DNA of 64,000 nt from assembly GCF_008386695.1 (NCBI RefSeq), contig NZ_VUOC01000001.1, positions 1,276,347 to 1,340,346 on the forward strand, given 5' to 3'. The first letter of the stretch is position 1. Every line of letters begins with the position of its first letter. Source of the DNA: Chitinophaga agrisoli (GTDB lineage: Bacteria > Bacteroidota > Bacteroidia > Chitinophagales > Chitinophagaceae). Under the pieces are notes generated by a model that did not search any database, was not told where the DNA came from, and saw only the letters and a list, made by a program, of their open reading frames with translations. A program made the position numbers and the translations under genes. Of this stretch, positions 43,031 through 52,470 are shown piece by piece.

Positions 43031-44137
43031 ATGCATAACGACAAATACATAGCATATAGCTTACAGGATTTCCTGGATGATGATGCATTTGTCAAATGGG
43101 CTACCGGCGCAGTGCCGGGCCAGACAGAGGCCGGCCGCTTCTGGTCTTCTTTTACGGAAACATACCCTGGTAGTGCTGGCAACTTTACACAGGCTTTACA
43201 ATTCATTCAAACCTACCGCAGCCAGGAGGTAACCACCGCGGCAGACCGGAAAGCGGCCCTGCTGAACAGGATCACCCAAACGCTGGAAGGACAGCAGCAG
43301 TTGCCGGAGGCGCCGCAGGCGACGAAGGCATCCCGCGCCTCGCGGGACACTCTCCCCGCGCAAAAGGCACGGCTCCGTTGGCTACGCCCCTGGATGAAAA
43401 TAGCTGCCTCGCTGCTGCTGATACTGGCCACCGGGTACCTTACCCTCCAGTTCATGCACCGCAAACAGATCGTAGACACTGGCTACGGAGAAAAACGTAC
43501 CGTAACGCTGCCGGATCATTCCATAGTGATACTCAACGCCAACTCCAGCCTGCACTACGCTAACAGCTGGGATACCAGCGCCCCCCGCGAAGTGTGGATA
43601 GAAGGCGAAGCCTTCTTCGATGTGGCGCATATTAATACAGATCCGTTACACATCCACCCGCACGAACGGTTTATCGTACATAGTAAAGACATAACAATAG
43701 AAGTACTAGGCACCTCCTTTAATGTGAAAAGCCGCCACGGAAAAACTAACATAGGGCTCGTTACAGGTAAGATCAAAGTAAATTCCACAGGTACGCATGA
43801 TAGGCCGGCTATCGTGATGTTACCGGGTGATTATATAGAATACGGCGGCGAATCGCTGCTACGCAACCAAAAACTAGAAAGGCCAGAAAAGCTAAAGGAC
43901 TGGACCAGGAAGGAAATAATCTTTACCAACGCCGCACTGGAGGAAATAATCGAAACACTCCAGGACAACTACGGCTATACCGTTGAAACAAAAGACGAGC
44001 ACATCCGGCGAATGAAAATCGAAGGAGAGATCAACGTTGCCAATGTTGACGAGCTCCTCACCGTCATCTCTACTACGCTGAATGTCAAAGTGAACAAATC
44101 TTCAGAAAAACATCTGGTTTTTTATTTAGGTAGATAG
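43031..44137 (+). CDS. FecR family anti-sigma factor
   Basis: A 368-residue anti-sigma protein. A cytoplasmic N-terminal helical domain is followed by a single helix (WLRPWMKIAASLLLILATGYL, residues ~116-136) and a periplasmic FecR domain (YGEKRTVTLPDHSIVILNANSSLHY and EVWIEGEAFFDVAH are the signature strands). The C-terminal STN-interacting part ends with NVDELLTVISTTLNVKV. It binds the ECF sigma encoded upstream and the STN domain of the SusC protein encoded 25 bases downstream. Confidence 0.94.
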   Translation: MHNDKYIAYSLQDFLDDDAFVKWATGAVPGQTEAGRFWSSFTETYPGSAGNFTQALQFIQTYRSQEVTTAADRKAALLNRITQTLEGQQQLPEAPQATKASRASRDTLPAQKARLRWLRPWMKIAASLLLILATGYLTLQFMHRKQIVDTGYGEKRTVTLPDHSIVILNANSSLHYANSWDTSAPREVWIEGEAFFDVAHINTDPLHIHPHERFIVHSKDITIEVLGTSFNVKSRHGKTNIGLVTGKIKVNSTGTHDRPAIVMLPGDYIEYGGESLLRNQKLERPEKLKDWTRKEIIFTNAALEEIIETLQDNYGYTVETKDEHIRRMKIEGEINVANVDELLTVISTTLNVKVNKSSEKHLVFYLGR

Positions 44138-44162
44138 CGGAATATCTGCTAAAAAAAAAGAC

Positions 44163-47100
44163 ATGACACGAACAGACCAAAATCTCATTTTGGGCCTCCT
44201 TTGGTGTGCCCTCACGTTTGGTATGGGAAGCCCTGTAACTGCGCAGATTGGTAAAGTGTACGCATCCAGACAAACAACCACGTTTCACGCTACCTCCCAG
44301 AGCGGAGGTAACAACAAAGCTACGATCTCGTTAAAAGAGGCGCTGGACCGCCTCCGCAAGTTCCATAATATCCGTATCGCGTATCGCGAAGGCCTGCTGG
44401 ATGGAAAGACCATTGCCGCAGACCTGCTTGATAAAGCAGAACGTATGGAGCCGGAAGCCGCGCTCAAACAGGTTTTAACAGATCAGCGGCTGGAGTATAA
44501 ACGGATCAATGAAAAACAATTCTCCATCTTTAATCCATCCGCACACACCACAGATAGCCTCGCCAGCCTGCTAAGCGTTTATATGATGGCGGATAAGCTA
44601 AAGGGACGCGTGATCTCTTCTAAAGACAGCGGCGCCATACCCGGCGCTACCATCTACCTGAAGAGCGATCCCTCCACCGCTACCATGGCGGATGGCGACG
44701 GCCGGTTTGAGCTGACGCTAAAAGACAAGGATAAAACCGGCCCCCTGGTGCTCGTCATCTCCTCTATCGGTTTTGAAAAACAGGAGGTCACCGTATCAGA
44801 CCCAAACGGCACGATAATCGTAAAGCTGGAAGACGCTAACAAATCGCTCTCAGAAGTGGTGGTCACCGCGCTGGGCATCCGTAAGGAAAAGAAAGCCGTG
44901 GCCTTTGCCGTAACAGAAGTAAGCGGCAGCGAGTTCACCAAAGCGCGCGAAATCAACATCGCCAACGCCCTCAGTGGAAAGATCGCGGGCGTAAATGCCA
45001 CCAGCCTGGCCAGCGGTCCCGGTAGCTCCAGCCGTGTGATCATACGCGGTAACGGCTCCCTTAACGGGGATAACCAGCCGCTGTACGTGGTGAACGGTAT
45101 GCCCATAGATAATACAAGCCCCGGCGGCACACCCACTACCAGCGATGGTGGCCTGAACGTAGACCGTGGGGATGGTATTGCCGGCATTAACCCGGATGAT
45201 ATTGAGACCATGAGCGTGCTCAAAGGCGGTCCCGCGGCAGCCCTCTATGGTTCCCGCGCGGCTAACGGGGTGATACTTATTACAACGAAAAAAGGCAGGG
45301 CAAGAAAGGGCATAGGGGTTGACTATAACACCACGTTAACGCTCGAAAACCCTTCGGTTACTCCGGACTGGCAATATGAATACGGACAAGGGGATGGTGG
45401 AGTAAAACCGACCACACAGCAGCAAGCCATTGACTGGGGGCGCCGTTCATTCGGTACCCCCATGGATGGCAGCCTGTACACCGCTTTTGATGGTAAACAA
45501 CATCCCTATTCGCCGCAGAAGGATAATATTAAGAACTTCTACAACACCGGCACTACCTTCATCAATACCCTGGCATTTAACGGCGGCTCAGAAGTGGTGA
45601 ATTACCGTTTCTCCCTGTCTAATACAGACAGCAAAAGCATCCTGCCCAATTCTTCCCTCAATAAGAAGATCGCTAACCTCAATGTAAACGCCTACCTGGG
45701 CAAAAAGATCAGCATCGAAGCGGTAGCGCAATACAATGTGGAGAACGCCAAGAACCGGCCCAGCGCTGGCGATGCAACGGGCAATCCTAACTGGGCCGTG
45801 TACATGATCGCCAATACGGTGGATATACGGTCCATGGCTCCGGGTTATGACTCGGCCGGCCGGGAAATACAGTGGAACGAAACGCCCTATGCGTCCAACT
45901 CCTATTTTGTGATCAACCGTTTCCAGAATAACGATACCAAAAACCGTTTCATTGGCCAGGCCAGTATCCGGTACGATGTGCTCAAGAACCTGTTTGTAAA
46001 AGGCAGCGTGAGCCGCGATTTCTTTAACTACGATTTCACCGGCATCATACCTACCGGCACCGTGTATACATTGGGTGGTACGGGTACCTATAGTGGCAAA
46101 AGGGTATCCGTGGCAGAGACCAATGCCATGCTCACGATGAACTACAATACAAAGTTCTGGGATAAAGTAGGCCTTAACGTGCTGGCTGGCGGTAACAAAC
46201 GCAAGTACACCAGTGACGAAACAGATATAGACGGTACGCAGTTTGTAATACCGTTCTTCTATAGCTATACCAACCTGGCTACCGTTACCACCAAACCTAT
46301 CCGCAACCGTACCGCTACCAACTCCCTGTTTGGTTCAATAGACCTGGATTATAAATCACTCATCTTCCTTACCCTTACCGGGCGGCAGGACTGGTTCTCT
46401 ACCCTCAGTCCTTTAAGCAACAGTATCTTTTACCCGGCTATTGGTACCAGCTTTATTTTATCAGATGCGGTGCAGCTGCCTGCCTGGGTGAACTTCGCAA
46501 AGATCCGCGCTTCCTGGGCGCAGGTGGGCGGCGCTACGCCAGACCCGTATATCCTGAACCAGACCTTCAGCAGCGTACAGGGCGGCCACCTGGGCCAGCC
46601 GGTACAGCAGGTGACTACTTCGCAGAATGTGAACCTGGTGACCAATGCCACGCTTAAACCGCTTACCTCTACCACCTACGAGGCTGGCCTGGAAGCGCAG
46701 TTCCTGCACAACCGCTTAGGTATAGACCTTACCTTCTACGATCGTAAAACCACTAATGATATCGTACGCACTGCCATCTCCCGGGCCTCTGGTTATAACG
46801 ATGCGCTCCTCAACGTAGGCGAGGTGGATAACAAAGGCGTAGAGTTATTGCTGACCGGCACACCGGTAAAAAGCAAATCTTTCTCCTGGGATGTTAGCTA
46901 CAACGTAGCCTACAACAAGAACGAAGTAGTAAAACTGGCAGAAGGCCTCAATACCATACAAATGGCGCAGAGCGTAGGCGGCTGGGCATTTGTGCACAAT
47001 ACGGTAGGCCGTCCCTATGGTATCATCAAAGGCTACAAAATGGAGCGGAATGAAAAAGGCGACATCATCTACGCCAGCAACGGTTATCCCGTTAAAAGCG

Positions 47101-47648
47101 ACCTGGTAGAGCTGGGGCAAGGCGTACCGCCCCTTACCATGGGCATCACCAACACCTTTAACTACAAACGCCTCTCCTTTGAGTTTTTGGTGGATGGTAA
47201 GTTTGGCAACAAAGTATTCTCCACCATGGATGTATACGCTACCCGCTTTGGCCTGCATAAAAGCACCCTGCCGGGCCGGGAGAACGGGCTGGTACTAAGT
47301 GGCGTAAATGAAGCCGGCAATGCGGATACCCACACCATACCGGTAGCCAACCTGCGGCTCTATTATGATAACCTGAAGAACTACACAGAGCTTTTTGTGC
47401 AGGATGGCAGCTTTGTAAAACTGCGCCAGGTAATACTCAGCTACCAGCTGCCACTGGATCATGTATGGAAGCTCAAGATGCAGTCTGCCTCCGTATCACT
47501 TGTAGCGCGCAACCTGCTTATCCTGTATAAGAATACAGACAATTTTGATCCGGAGTCCAGTTATACCAGCGGCAACGCGCAGGGTTTCGAGGCCTTTGCG
47601 GTACCGCGTACGCGTAGCTATGGCTTTAACCTGATGGTGAAATTCTAA
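44163..47648 (+). CDS. SusC family TonB-linked receptor with STN signalling domain
   Basis: A 1161-residue receptor. After a signal peptide comes an STN (secretin/TonB short N-terminal) domain at residues ~50-120 (TISLKEALDRLRKFHNIRI), then a carboxypeptidase-regulatory-like domain (GRVISSKDSGAIPGATIYL), the SusC link SLSEVVVTALGIRKEKKA, a plug (IRGNGSLNGDNQPLYVVNGM and DDIETMSVLKGGPAAALYGS) and a barrel ending RTRSYGFNLMVKF. The STN domain marks it as the signalling receptor for FecR/ECF. It pairs with the SusD gene 26 bases downstream. Confidence 0.96.
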   Translation: MTRTDQNLILGLLWCALTFGMGSPVTAQIGKVYASRQTTTFHATSQSGGNNKATISLKEALDRLRKFHNIRIAYREGLLDGKTIAADLLDKAERMEPEAALKQVLTDQRLEYKRINEKQFSIFNPSAHTTDSLASLLSVYMMADKLKGRVISSKDSGAIPGATIYLKSDPSTATMADGDGRFELTLKDKDKTGPLVLVISSIGFEKQEVTVSDPNGTIIVKLEDANKSLSEVVVTALGIRKEKKAVAFAVTEVSGSEFTKAREINIANALSGKIAGVNATSLASGPGSSSRVIIRGNGSLNGDNQPLYVVNGMPIDNTSPGGTPTTSDGGLNVDRGDGIAGINPDDIETMSVLKGGPAAALYGSRAANGVILITTKKGRARKGIGVDYNTTLTLENPSVTPDWQYEYGQGDGGVKPTTQQQAIDWGRRSFGTPMDGSLYTAFDGKQHPYSPQKDNIKNFYNTGTTFINTLAFNGGSEVVNYRFSLSNTDSKSILPNSSLNKKIANLNVNAYLGKKISIEAVAQYNVENAKNRPSAGDATGNPNWAVYMIANTVDIRSMAPGYDSAGREIQWNETPYASNSYFVINRFQNNDTKNRFIGQASIRYDVLKNLFVKGSVSRDFFNYDFTGIIPTGTVYTLGGTGTYSGKRVSVAETNAMLTMNYNTKFWDKVGLNVLAGGNKRKYTSDETDIDGTQFVIPFFYSYTNLATVTTKPIRNRTATNSLFGSIDLDYKSLIFLTLTGRQDWFSTLSPLSNSIFYPAIGTSFILSDAVQLPAWVNFAKIRASWAQVGGATPDPYILNQTFSSVQGGHLGQPVQQVTTSQNVNLVTNATLKPLTSTTYEAGLEAQFLHNRLGIDLTFYDRKTTNDIVRTAISRASGYNDALLNVGEVDNKGVELLLTGTPVKSKSFSWDVSYNVAYNKNEVVKLAEGLNTIQMAQSVGGWAFVHNTVGRPYGIIKGYKMERNEKGDIIYASNGYPVKSDLVELGQGVPPLTMGITNTFNYKRLSFEFLVDGKFGNKVFSTMDVYATRFGLHKSTLPGRENGLVLSGVNEAGNADTHTIPVANLRLYYDNLKNYTELFVQDGSFVKLRQVILSYQLPLDHVWKLKMQSASVSLVARNLLILYKNTDNFDPESSYTSGNAQGFEAFAVPRTRSYGFNLMVKF

Positions 47649-47674
47649 TTATTCACACTTACACCAAGGAAAAT

Positions 47675-49237
47675 ATGTTAAGGACTATTCATAAACTGAT
47701 CTATGTGGCTGTAATGGGTGTATTGGCATTACAGGCCTGTGATAAAGGGTTTGAAGAGATGAATGTAAACCCGGATGCTTCCCCCGTGGTAGAGCCGGAG
47801 TATATGTTCAGTAAAGCCCTGCTGGATGGGATCAGTGGCGGCTATGGCACCAGCACCGCCACTTACTACTCCACCAGCGTGGTATGTGCCGGCGGCGCTA
47901 TCCAGCATTTTGCTACCTATAAGGATGTACCCGGCCTGGGCGATAAATACTACTGGCAGCAGGGCAGCTATCCCTACGCTTTTTTTGAGAATAGTTATCC
48001 CGGCGCCGTAAACGAGATCACTACCGTAGTACAGGCGTTGGAAAAAGACGCGGCAGCCAGTGGCAACAAACTACCCATTGCCCGTATCTGGCGGGTATAC
48101 GTCATGCACCGTTTAACAGACCTCTACGGAGATATCCCTTATACAGACGCTATCAAAGGCTATACAGACAATAATTTCACCCCCGTATATGACCAGCAGT
48201 CTGCCATCTATCCCAATATGCTCAAAGAGCTGGAAGACGCAGCTGCCGCCATTAACCTGGATGCAAGTGTGCCCACATTTGGCGCAGGTGATTTTATCTA
48301 TAAGGGGAATGCCACACAGTGGAAGAAATTCGCCTACTCACTCATGCTGCGCCTGGGTATGCGCCTCACTAAAATAGATCCGGCCCTGGCTCAAACCTGG
48401 GTGGGTAAAGCCATTGCCGGTGGGGTTATCACCACAGAGGCAGATGTGGCATACATGAAGTATGCCGATGGCCCGCAGACCTACAACCAGAACCCCGCCT
48501 CCTTTGATATGCTGAGTAACAACTTTGCCTCCGCAGACGGTACCAGTAATACAGAAGGCGGTAAATACGCAAAAACCTTTATTGACTTCCTGAAAACCAA
48601 TAACGATCCCCGCCTGCCGGTAATAGCCGTGGTGTGGGTCAACGGTCAGCCCAACAGCAGCCCGGCGGTGCAGAAAGGTATGCCCAACGGGCTGCTGGGC
48701 AAACCGGCAGATTTTATCTCTTATTCAGAACCTAACCCGGCTACCATCCTGCAAAAATCCGCTCCCTACATTATCATGAGCGGCGGAGAAATGAACCTGC
48801 TGCTGGCAGAAGCCGCTGCCCGCGGCTGGTACGGCGGCGATATCTCCGCAGCTTTTACGGCCGGCATCACCGTATCCATGCATAACTGGGCCCTGTTTGG
48901 CGGCGCAGGTATCATCAGCAACGAAAACATCAACACCTACCTTACCGCACATCCCTTCAATAACACCGGCGCCCTCACGGATAAGCTTAATCAGATCCAT
49001 ACCCAGATGTGGGTTACCCTGTTCCTTGATGAACAGGAGGGATGGGCCAACTGGCGCCGTACCGGTTTCCCGGCATTGGTACCCGTAAACATTCCCGGCA
49101 ATATCACCAACGGCACTATTCCGCGCCGCCTCATCTACCCGCCCTCAGAAGAAAGCGTAAATAGCGCCAACTTCCAGCAGGCCGTAGACCGCCAGGGACC
49201 TAATGATTTTGTGACCCGCGTATGGTGGGATAAATAA
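47675..49237 (+). CDS. SusD/RagB family outer membrane lipoprotein
   Basis: A 520-residue lipoprotein with lipobox ALQAC (Cys near 22) and the SusD-like 2 fold. Characteristic are the early GFEEMNVNPDASP phrase, YVMHRLTDLYGDIPYTDAIKG and the C-terminal LFLDEQEGWANWRRTGFPAL. It forms the surface lid of the adjacent SusC barrel. Pairing with an ECF/FecR system and with exported enzymes suggests that it captures a specific small polymer or conjugate. Confidence 0.94.
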   Translation: MLRTIHKLIYVAVMGVLALQACDKGFEEMNVNPDASPVVEPEYMFSKALLDGISGGYGTSTATYYSTSVVCAGGAIQHFATYKDVPGLGDKYYWQQGSYPYAFFENSYPGAVNEITTVVQALEKDAAASGNKLPIARIWRVYVMHRLTDLYGDIPYTDAIKGYTDNNFTPVYDQQSAIYPNMLKELEDAAAAINLDASVPTFGAGDFIYKGNATQWKKFAYSLMLRLGMRLTKIDPALAQTWVGKAIAGGVITTEADVAYMKYADGPQTYNQNPASFDMLSNNFASADGTSNTEGGKYAKTFIDFLKTNNDPRLPVIAVVWVNGQPNSSPAVQKGMPNGLLGKPADFISYSEPNPATILQKSAPYIIMSGGEMNLLLAEAAARGWYGGDISAAFTAGITVSMHNWALFGGAGIISNENINTYLTAHPFNNTGALTDKLNQIHTQMWVTLFLDEQEGWANWRRTGFPALVPVNIPGNITNGTIPRRLIYPPSEESVNSANFQQAVDRQGPNDFVTRVWWDK

Positions 49238-49316
49238 ACAGCTAATCACTAAACCCTGCCTTTAATCTGTAGCCGTCATCTACGGGCTATAGCTAAAGGC
49301 TAAAAGCTAGTTAATC

Positions 49317-49775
49317 ATGTTAAACGAAAGACGGAACGTACTCAAGAAACTGTTTGCTTCCCTGGCTGGCATCGCCGGCCTGAATGTAGTGGCCAAAGCT
49401 GCCTCAAATACCACATTCGATAAACAGGCAAAAAACGTGGTATACGATCAGGAAATACCGCTATTCTCCAGCTCCACCAAACACGGTGGCTTTGTATTCC
49501 TGGCCGGCATAGGCGCACACTTCGAAGGCGATATCAAAGCCCACACAGATCATGTGCTCAAAGAGATGGAAAACCAGCTCAAAAAAGCCGGCTCCTCTAT
49601 GGATAAGGTCCTAAAAGTGAGCGTTTTCCTGCATGACCTGAACGACTATAAAGCAATGAACGAAGTATTCCGCGGCCGCTTTGGCAGTAACCCGCCTGTT
49701 CGTACCACCGTGGCCGTATATGGCGGCGTTCCGGGAAATTCACTGGTGGAGATGGATTGCATAGCCGCCGTATAA
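49317..49775 (+). CDS. Exported RidA (YjgF) family protein
   Basis: A 152-residue protein. An N-terminal basic-hydrophobic segment (ERRNVLKKLFASLAGIAGLNVVAKAA, first ~28 residues) looks like a Tat or Sec export signal. The rest is a RidA trimeric fold: GGFVFLAGIG, LKKAGSSMDKVLKVSVFLHDLNDYKAMNEVF, and the active-site Arg and Glu in PPVRTTVAVYGG and SLVEMDCIAA. RidA hydrolyses reactive enamines/imines released by PLP enzymes. The gene precedes such an enzyme by 22 bases and shares an exported location with it. Confidence 0.9.
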   Translation: MLNERRNVLKKLFASLAGIAGLNVVAKAASNTTFDKQAKNVVYDQEIPLFSSSTKHGGFVFLAGIGAHFEGDIKAHTDHVLKEMENQLKKAGSSMDKVLKVSVFLHDLNDYKAMNEVFRGRFGSNPPVRTTVAVYGGVPGNSLVEMDCIAAV

Positions 49776-49797
49776 CAAACCTTTCATACCACATATT

Positions 49798-51030
49798 ATG
49801 ATTACGCGCAGAAATTTGATCAAAAATCTTTCTGCCGTCCCCCTCTTGGGTGGACTGGCAGGTACAGCCAGCATACTGCCTTTTACGGAGGCAGCCGCGG
49901 CGGCTCCCGCAAGGGACTATTTCGCGGAACTGGGTGTACGCACCTTCATCAATGCAGCCGGTACCTACACGGCCATGACAGGTTCGCTGATGCTGCCGGA
50001 AGTGCTGGCCGCCATCCAGTACGCCGCCAAAGATTTTGTGATGCTGGATGAGATCCAGGATAAAGCCGGACAACGGATCGCCAAACTGGTACGCAGCGAG
50101 TATGCAGTAGTTACCTCCGGCGCTTTCTCCGCCATCACCCTGGGCCTCACCGGCGTGCTCTCCGGCATGGATGAGAAAAAGGCCGCCCTGCTGCCACACC
50201 TGGCCGGCACCGGTCTTAAAACAGAGGTCATCATGCAAAAAGCGCACGATATTCCTTATGCCCACGCACTAAAGAATACCGGCGTAAAAGTGATCCAGGT
50301 AGAAAGCCGCGAAGGGCTGGAAAAGTCCATCAACGACCAAACCGCCATGCTCTTCTTCGTAAACGCAAACAACGCAGAAGGCCCGGTAAAAGTAGAAGAC
50401 TTCATAAAGATCGCCCACGCCCATAACCTGCCCGCTATGATAGACTGCGCGGCAGATGTACCGCCGGTGGAGAACCTGTGGCGTTTTACAGAAATGGGCT
50501 ACGATATGGTCTGCTTCTCCGGTGGCAAAGGTATCCGCGGCCCGCAAAGCGCGGGCCTGTTGCTAGGTAAGGAAAAATACCTCAAAGCCGCCCGTTTAAG
50601 CATGCCGCCCCGCGGTAATACCATCGGCCGGGGCATGAAAGTAAATAAGGAAGAAGTATTAGGCATGATGGTAGCCCTGGAATACTACCTGCAACGCGAT
50701 CATGTAAAAGAATGGAAACTCTGGGAAGGCCAGATAGACCTGATCAGCAAAGCAGCTGCATCAGTGCCCGGCGTAAAAACAGAGACCGTTGTACCGGAAA
50801 CCGCGGCTAACCATATACCCACCCTGCGCATCTCCTGGGATGCGGAGAAAGTGCCCGTAACAGCCACTGCCCTCAGGGAAAAACTACGTAACGGCTCTCC
50901 ATCCATAGAAGTGGCAGACGCGCCACATGGCAATAAATACGGGATCAGCATCACCACCTGGATGATGGCGCCCGGCCAGGAAAAGATAGTGGCAGCGCGG
51001 CTAAAGGAAGCGCTCTCACATTTGTCCTAA
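49798..51030 (+). CDS. Exported SelA-like PLP-dependent enzyme (DgaE-type ammonia-lyase family)
   Basis: A 410-residue fold-type I PLP enzyme. The signal TRRNLIKNLSAVPLLGGLAG near the start is Tat-like (twin Arg), followed by Ala-rich cleavage region near residue 40. The body has VRTFINAAGTYTAMTG, the PLP-anchoring AMIDCAADVPPVEN and CFSGGKGIRGPQSAG with the Schiff-base Lys. The group is SelA-like (COG1921) and includes D-glucosaminate-6-phosphate ammonia-lyase and related amino-acid lyases. Tat export makes sense for an enzyme folded with PLP. It sits between RidA and an amidohydrolase. Confidence 0.9.
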   Translation: MITRRNLIKNLSAVPLLGGLAGTASILPFTEAAAAAPARDYFAELGVRTFINAAGTYTAMTGSLMLPEVLAAIQYAAKDFVMLDEIQDKAGQRIAKLVRSEYAVVTSGAFSAITLGLTGVLSGMDEKKAALLPHLAGTGLKTEVIMQKAHDIPYAHALKNTGVKVIQVESREGLEKSINDQTAMLFFVNANNAEGPVKVEDFIKIAHAHNLPAMIDCAADVPPVENLWRFTEMGYDMVCFSGGKGIRGPQSAGLLLGKEKYLKAARLSMPPRGNTIGRGMKVNKEEVLGMMVALEYYLQRDHVKEWKLWEGQIDLISKAAASVPGVKTETVVPETAANHIPTLRISWDAEKVPVTATALREKLRNGSPSIEVADAPHGNKYGISITTWMMAPGQEKIVAARLKEALSHLS

Positions 51031-51049
51031 CGTAAAAATATATACGTCC

Positions 51050-52336
51050 ATGTACAAGATGGCAAGATACGGAAGCCTGCTGATAGGCCTCCTGCTGGCC
51101 GTGCGGCTAACCCATGCCCAGCAATACAGCCTGCTTTTAAAAGGTGGTCATGTAATAGATCCTAAGAACAACATCAACCGGGTAATGGATATCGCCATCA
51201 GTGGCGATACCATTGCCGCGGTAGCGCCTTCCATAGATGCAGCAAAGGCCGCCCGCGTTATCCACGCAGAAGGGCTCTACGTAACACCCGGGCTCATAGA
51301 CATCCATAGCCACAACTTTGCCGGCACAGAAGAGAACCGCTACCTGCGCAACAGCTACACCGCTATTGCACCGGATGGTTTTACATTCCGCTGCGGAGTA
51401 ACGACGGTAGTGGATGCTGGCAGCTCCGGTTGGCGCAGCTTCGAAAAGTTTAAGAAGCAGACCATCCTCCACTCGCAAACCCGCGTACTCGCTTTCCTGA
51501 ATATAGTAGGCGAAGGCATGGCCGGTGGCGTATACGAGCAGAACATGGAAGATATGGATGCAAAGATGACCGCCCTCACCATCCAGCAAAACAAACAATA
51601 CCTGGTAGGCATAAAAGTAGCCCACTACGTAGGCAGCGTATGGACGCCGGTAGATCGTGCGGTCGAAGCAGGTAACATCGTTGGCGTACCGGTGATGATC
51701 GACTTCGGCTCCCAACACCCGCCGCTCTCCCTGGATTCCCTGTTCATGGAGCACTTGCGGCCAGGTGATATCTTCACTCATGCCTACGCCCAGCTCAAAA
51801 GCCGGATGCCCATTGTAAATGCCAATGGCCAGCTGGAGCCTTTTGCCCTGGCTGCCCGCAAACGCGGGATCATTTTTGATGTAGGCCATGGCGGCGCCAG
51901 CTTCTCCTTTTCACAGGCCATACCTGCGCTCAAAGCCGGCTTCTATCCATCTACCATCAGCACAGATATCCATACTACCAGCATGAACGCCGGCATGAAA
52001 GACATGCTTAATGTAATGTCCAAATTCCTGGTCATGGGTATGGATGTACCCGGCATTATCAAAGCCTCCACGTGGGAGCCCGCTAAGGCCATCCATCACG
52101 AAGAACTAGGTCACTTATCACCTGGCGCCGTGGCGGATATCGCCATTCTCCAGGTCATGAAAGGCAAGTTCGGTTTTATAGACGCTACCGGCTCCCGCCT
52201 GGAAGGTAACCAGAAACTGGAGTGTGAGCTCACCCTCCGCGCCGGCAAAGTAGTATACGATCTCAATGGCCTGGCCAGCCTGCCTTATCGTGCTGGCGCC
52301 ACCCTGCAGGTAGAAGAACATGCCGGTGATCATTAA
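51050..52336 (+). CDS. Exported amidohydrolase/deacetylase (COG3964-type)
   Basis: A 428-residue amidohydrolase with a signal peptide (MARYGSLLIGLLLAVRLTHAQ). It has the metal-dependent TIM-barrel marks: first-strand ligands in DIHSHNF, a likely carboxylated Lys region VGIKVAHYVG, a DVGHGGASFSF His segment and the catalytic Asp in STDIHTTSMN. It matches the COG3964 dihydroorotase-like group, whose characterised members cleave acetyl esters or amides rather than dihydroorotate. It is 20 bases after the SelA-like gene. An N-acyl amino compound is a reasonable substrate guess. Confidence 0.9.
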   Translation: MYKMARYGSLLIGLLLAVRLTHAQQYSLLLKGGHVIDPKNNINRVMDIAISGDTIAAVAPSIDAAKAARVIHAEGLYVTPGLIDIHSHNFAGTEENRYLRNSYTAIAPDGFTFRCGVTTVVDAGSSGWRSFEKFKKQTILHSQTRVLAFLNIVGEGMAGGVYEQNMEDMDAKMTALTIQQNKQYLVGIKVAHYVGSVWTPVDRAVEAGNIVGVPVMIDFGSQHPPLSLDSLFMEHLRPGDIFTHAYAQLKSRMPIVNANGQLEPFALAARKRGIIFDVGHGGASFSFSQAIPALKAGFYPSTISTDIHTTSMNAGMKDMLNVMSKFLVMGMDVPGIIKASTWEPAKAIHHEELGHLSPGAVADIAILQVMKGKFGFIDATGSRLEGNQKLECELTLRAGKVVYDLNGLASLPYRAGATLQVEEHAGDH

Positions 52337-52470
52337 AACTAATATTCCAGGAACAGTAAATACTTGATCTGATACAACATCAGGATATGATAGCACACAG
52401 CATACATCGCATTGATTGGAACAATGAACAGTGTTTCCCTGCCGGTCCGGCAAACAGGCCTTGCAGGCAC

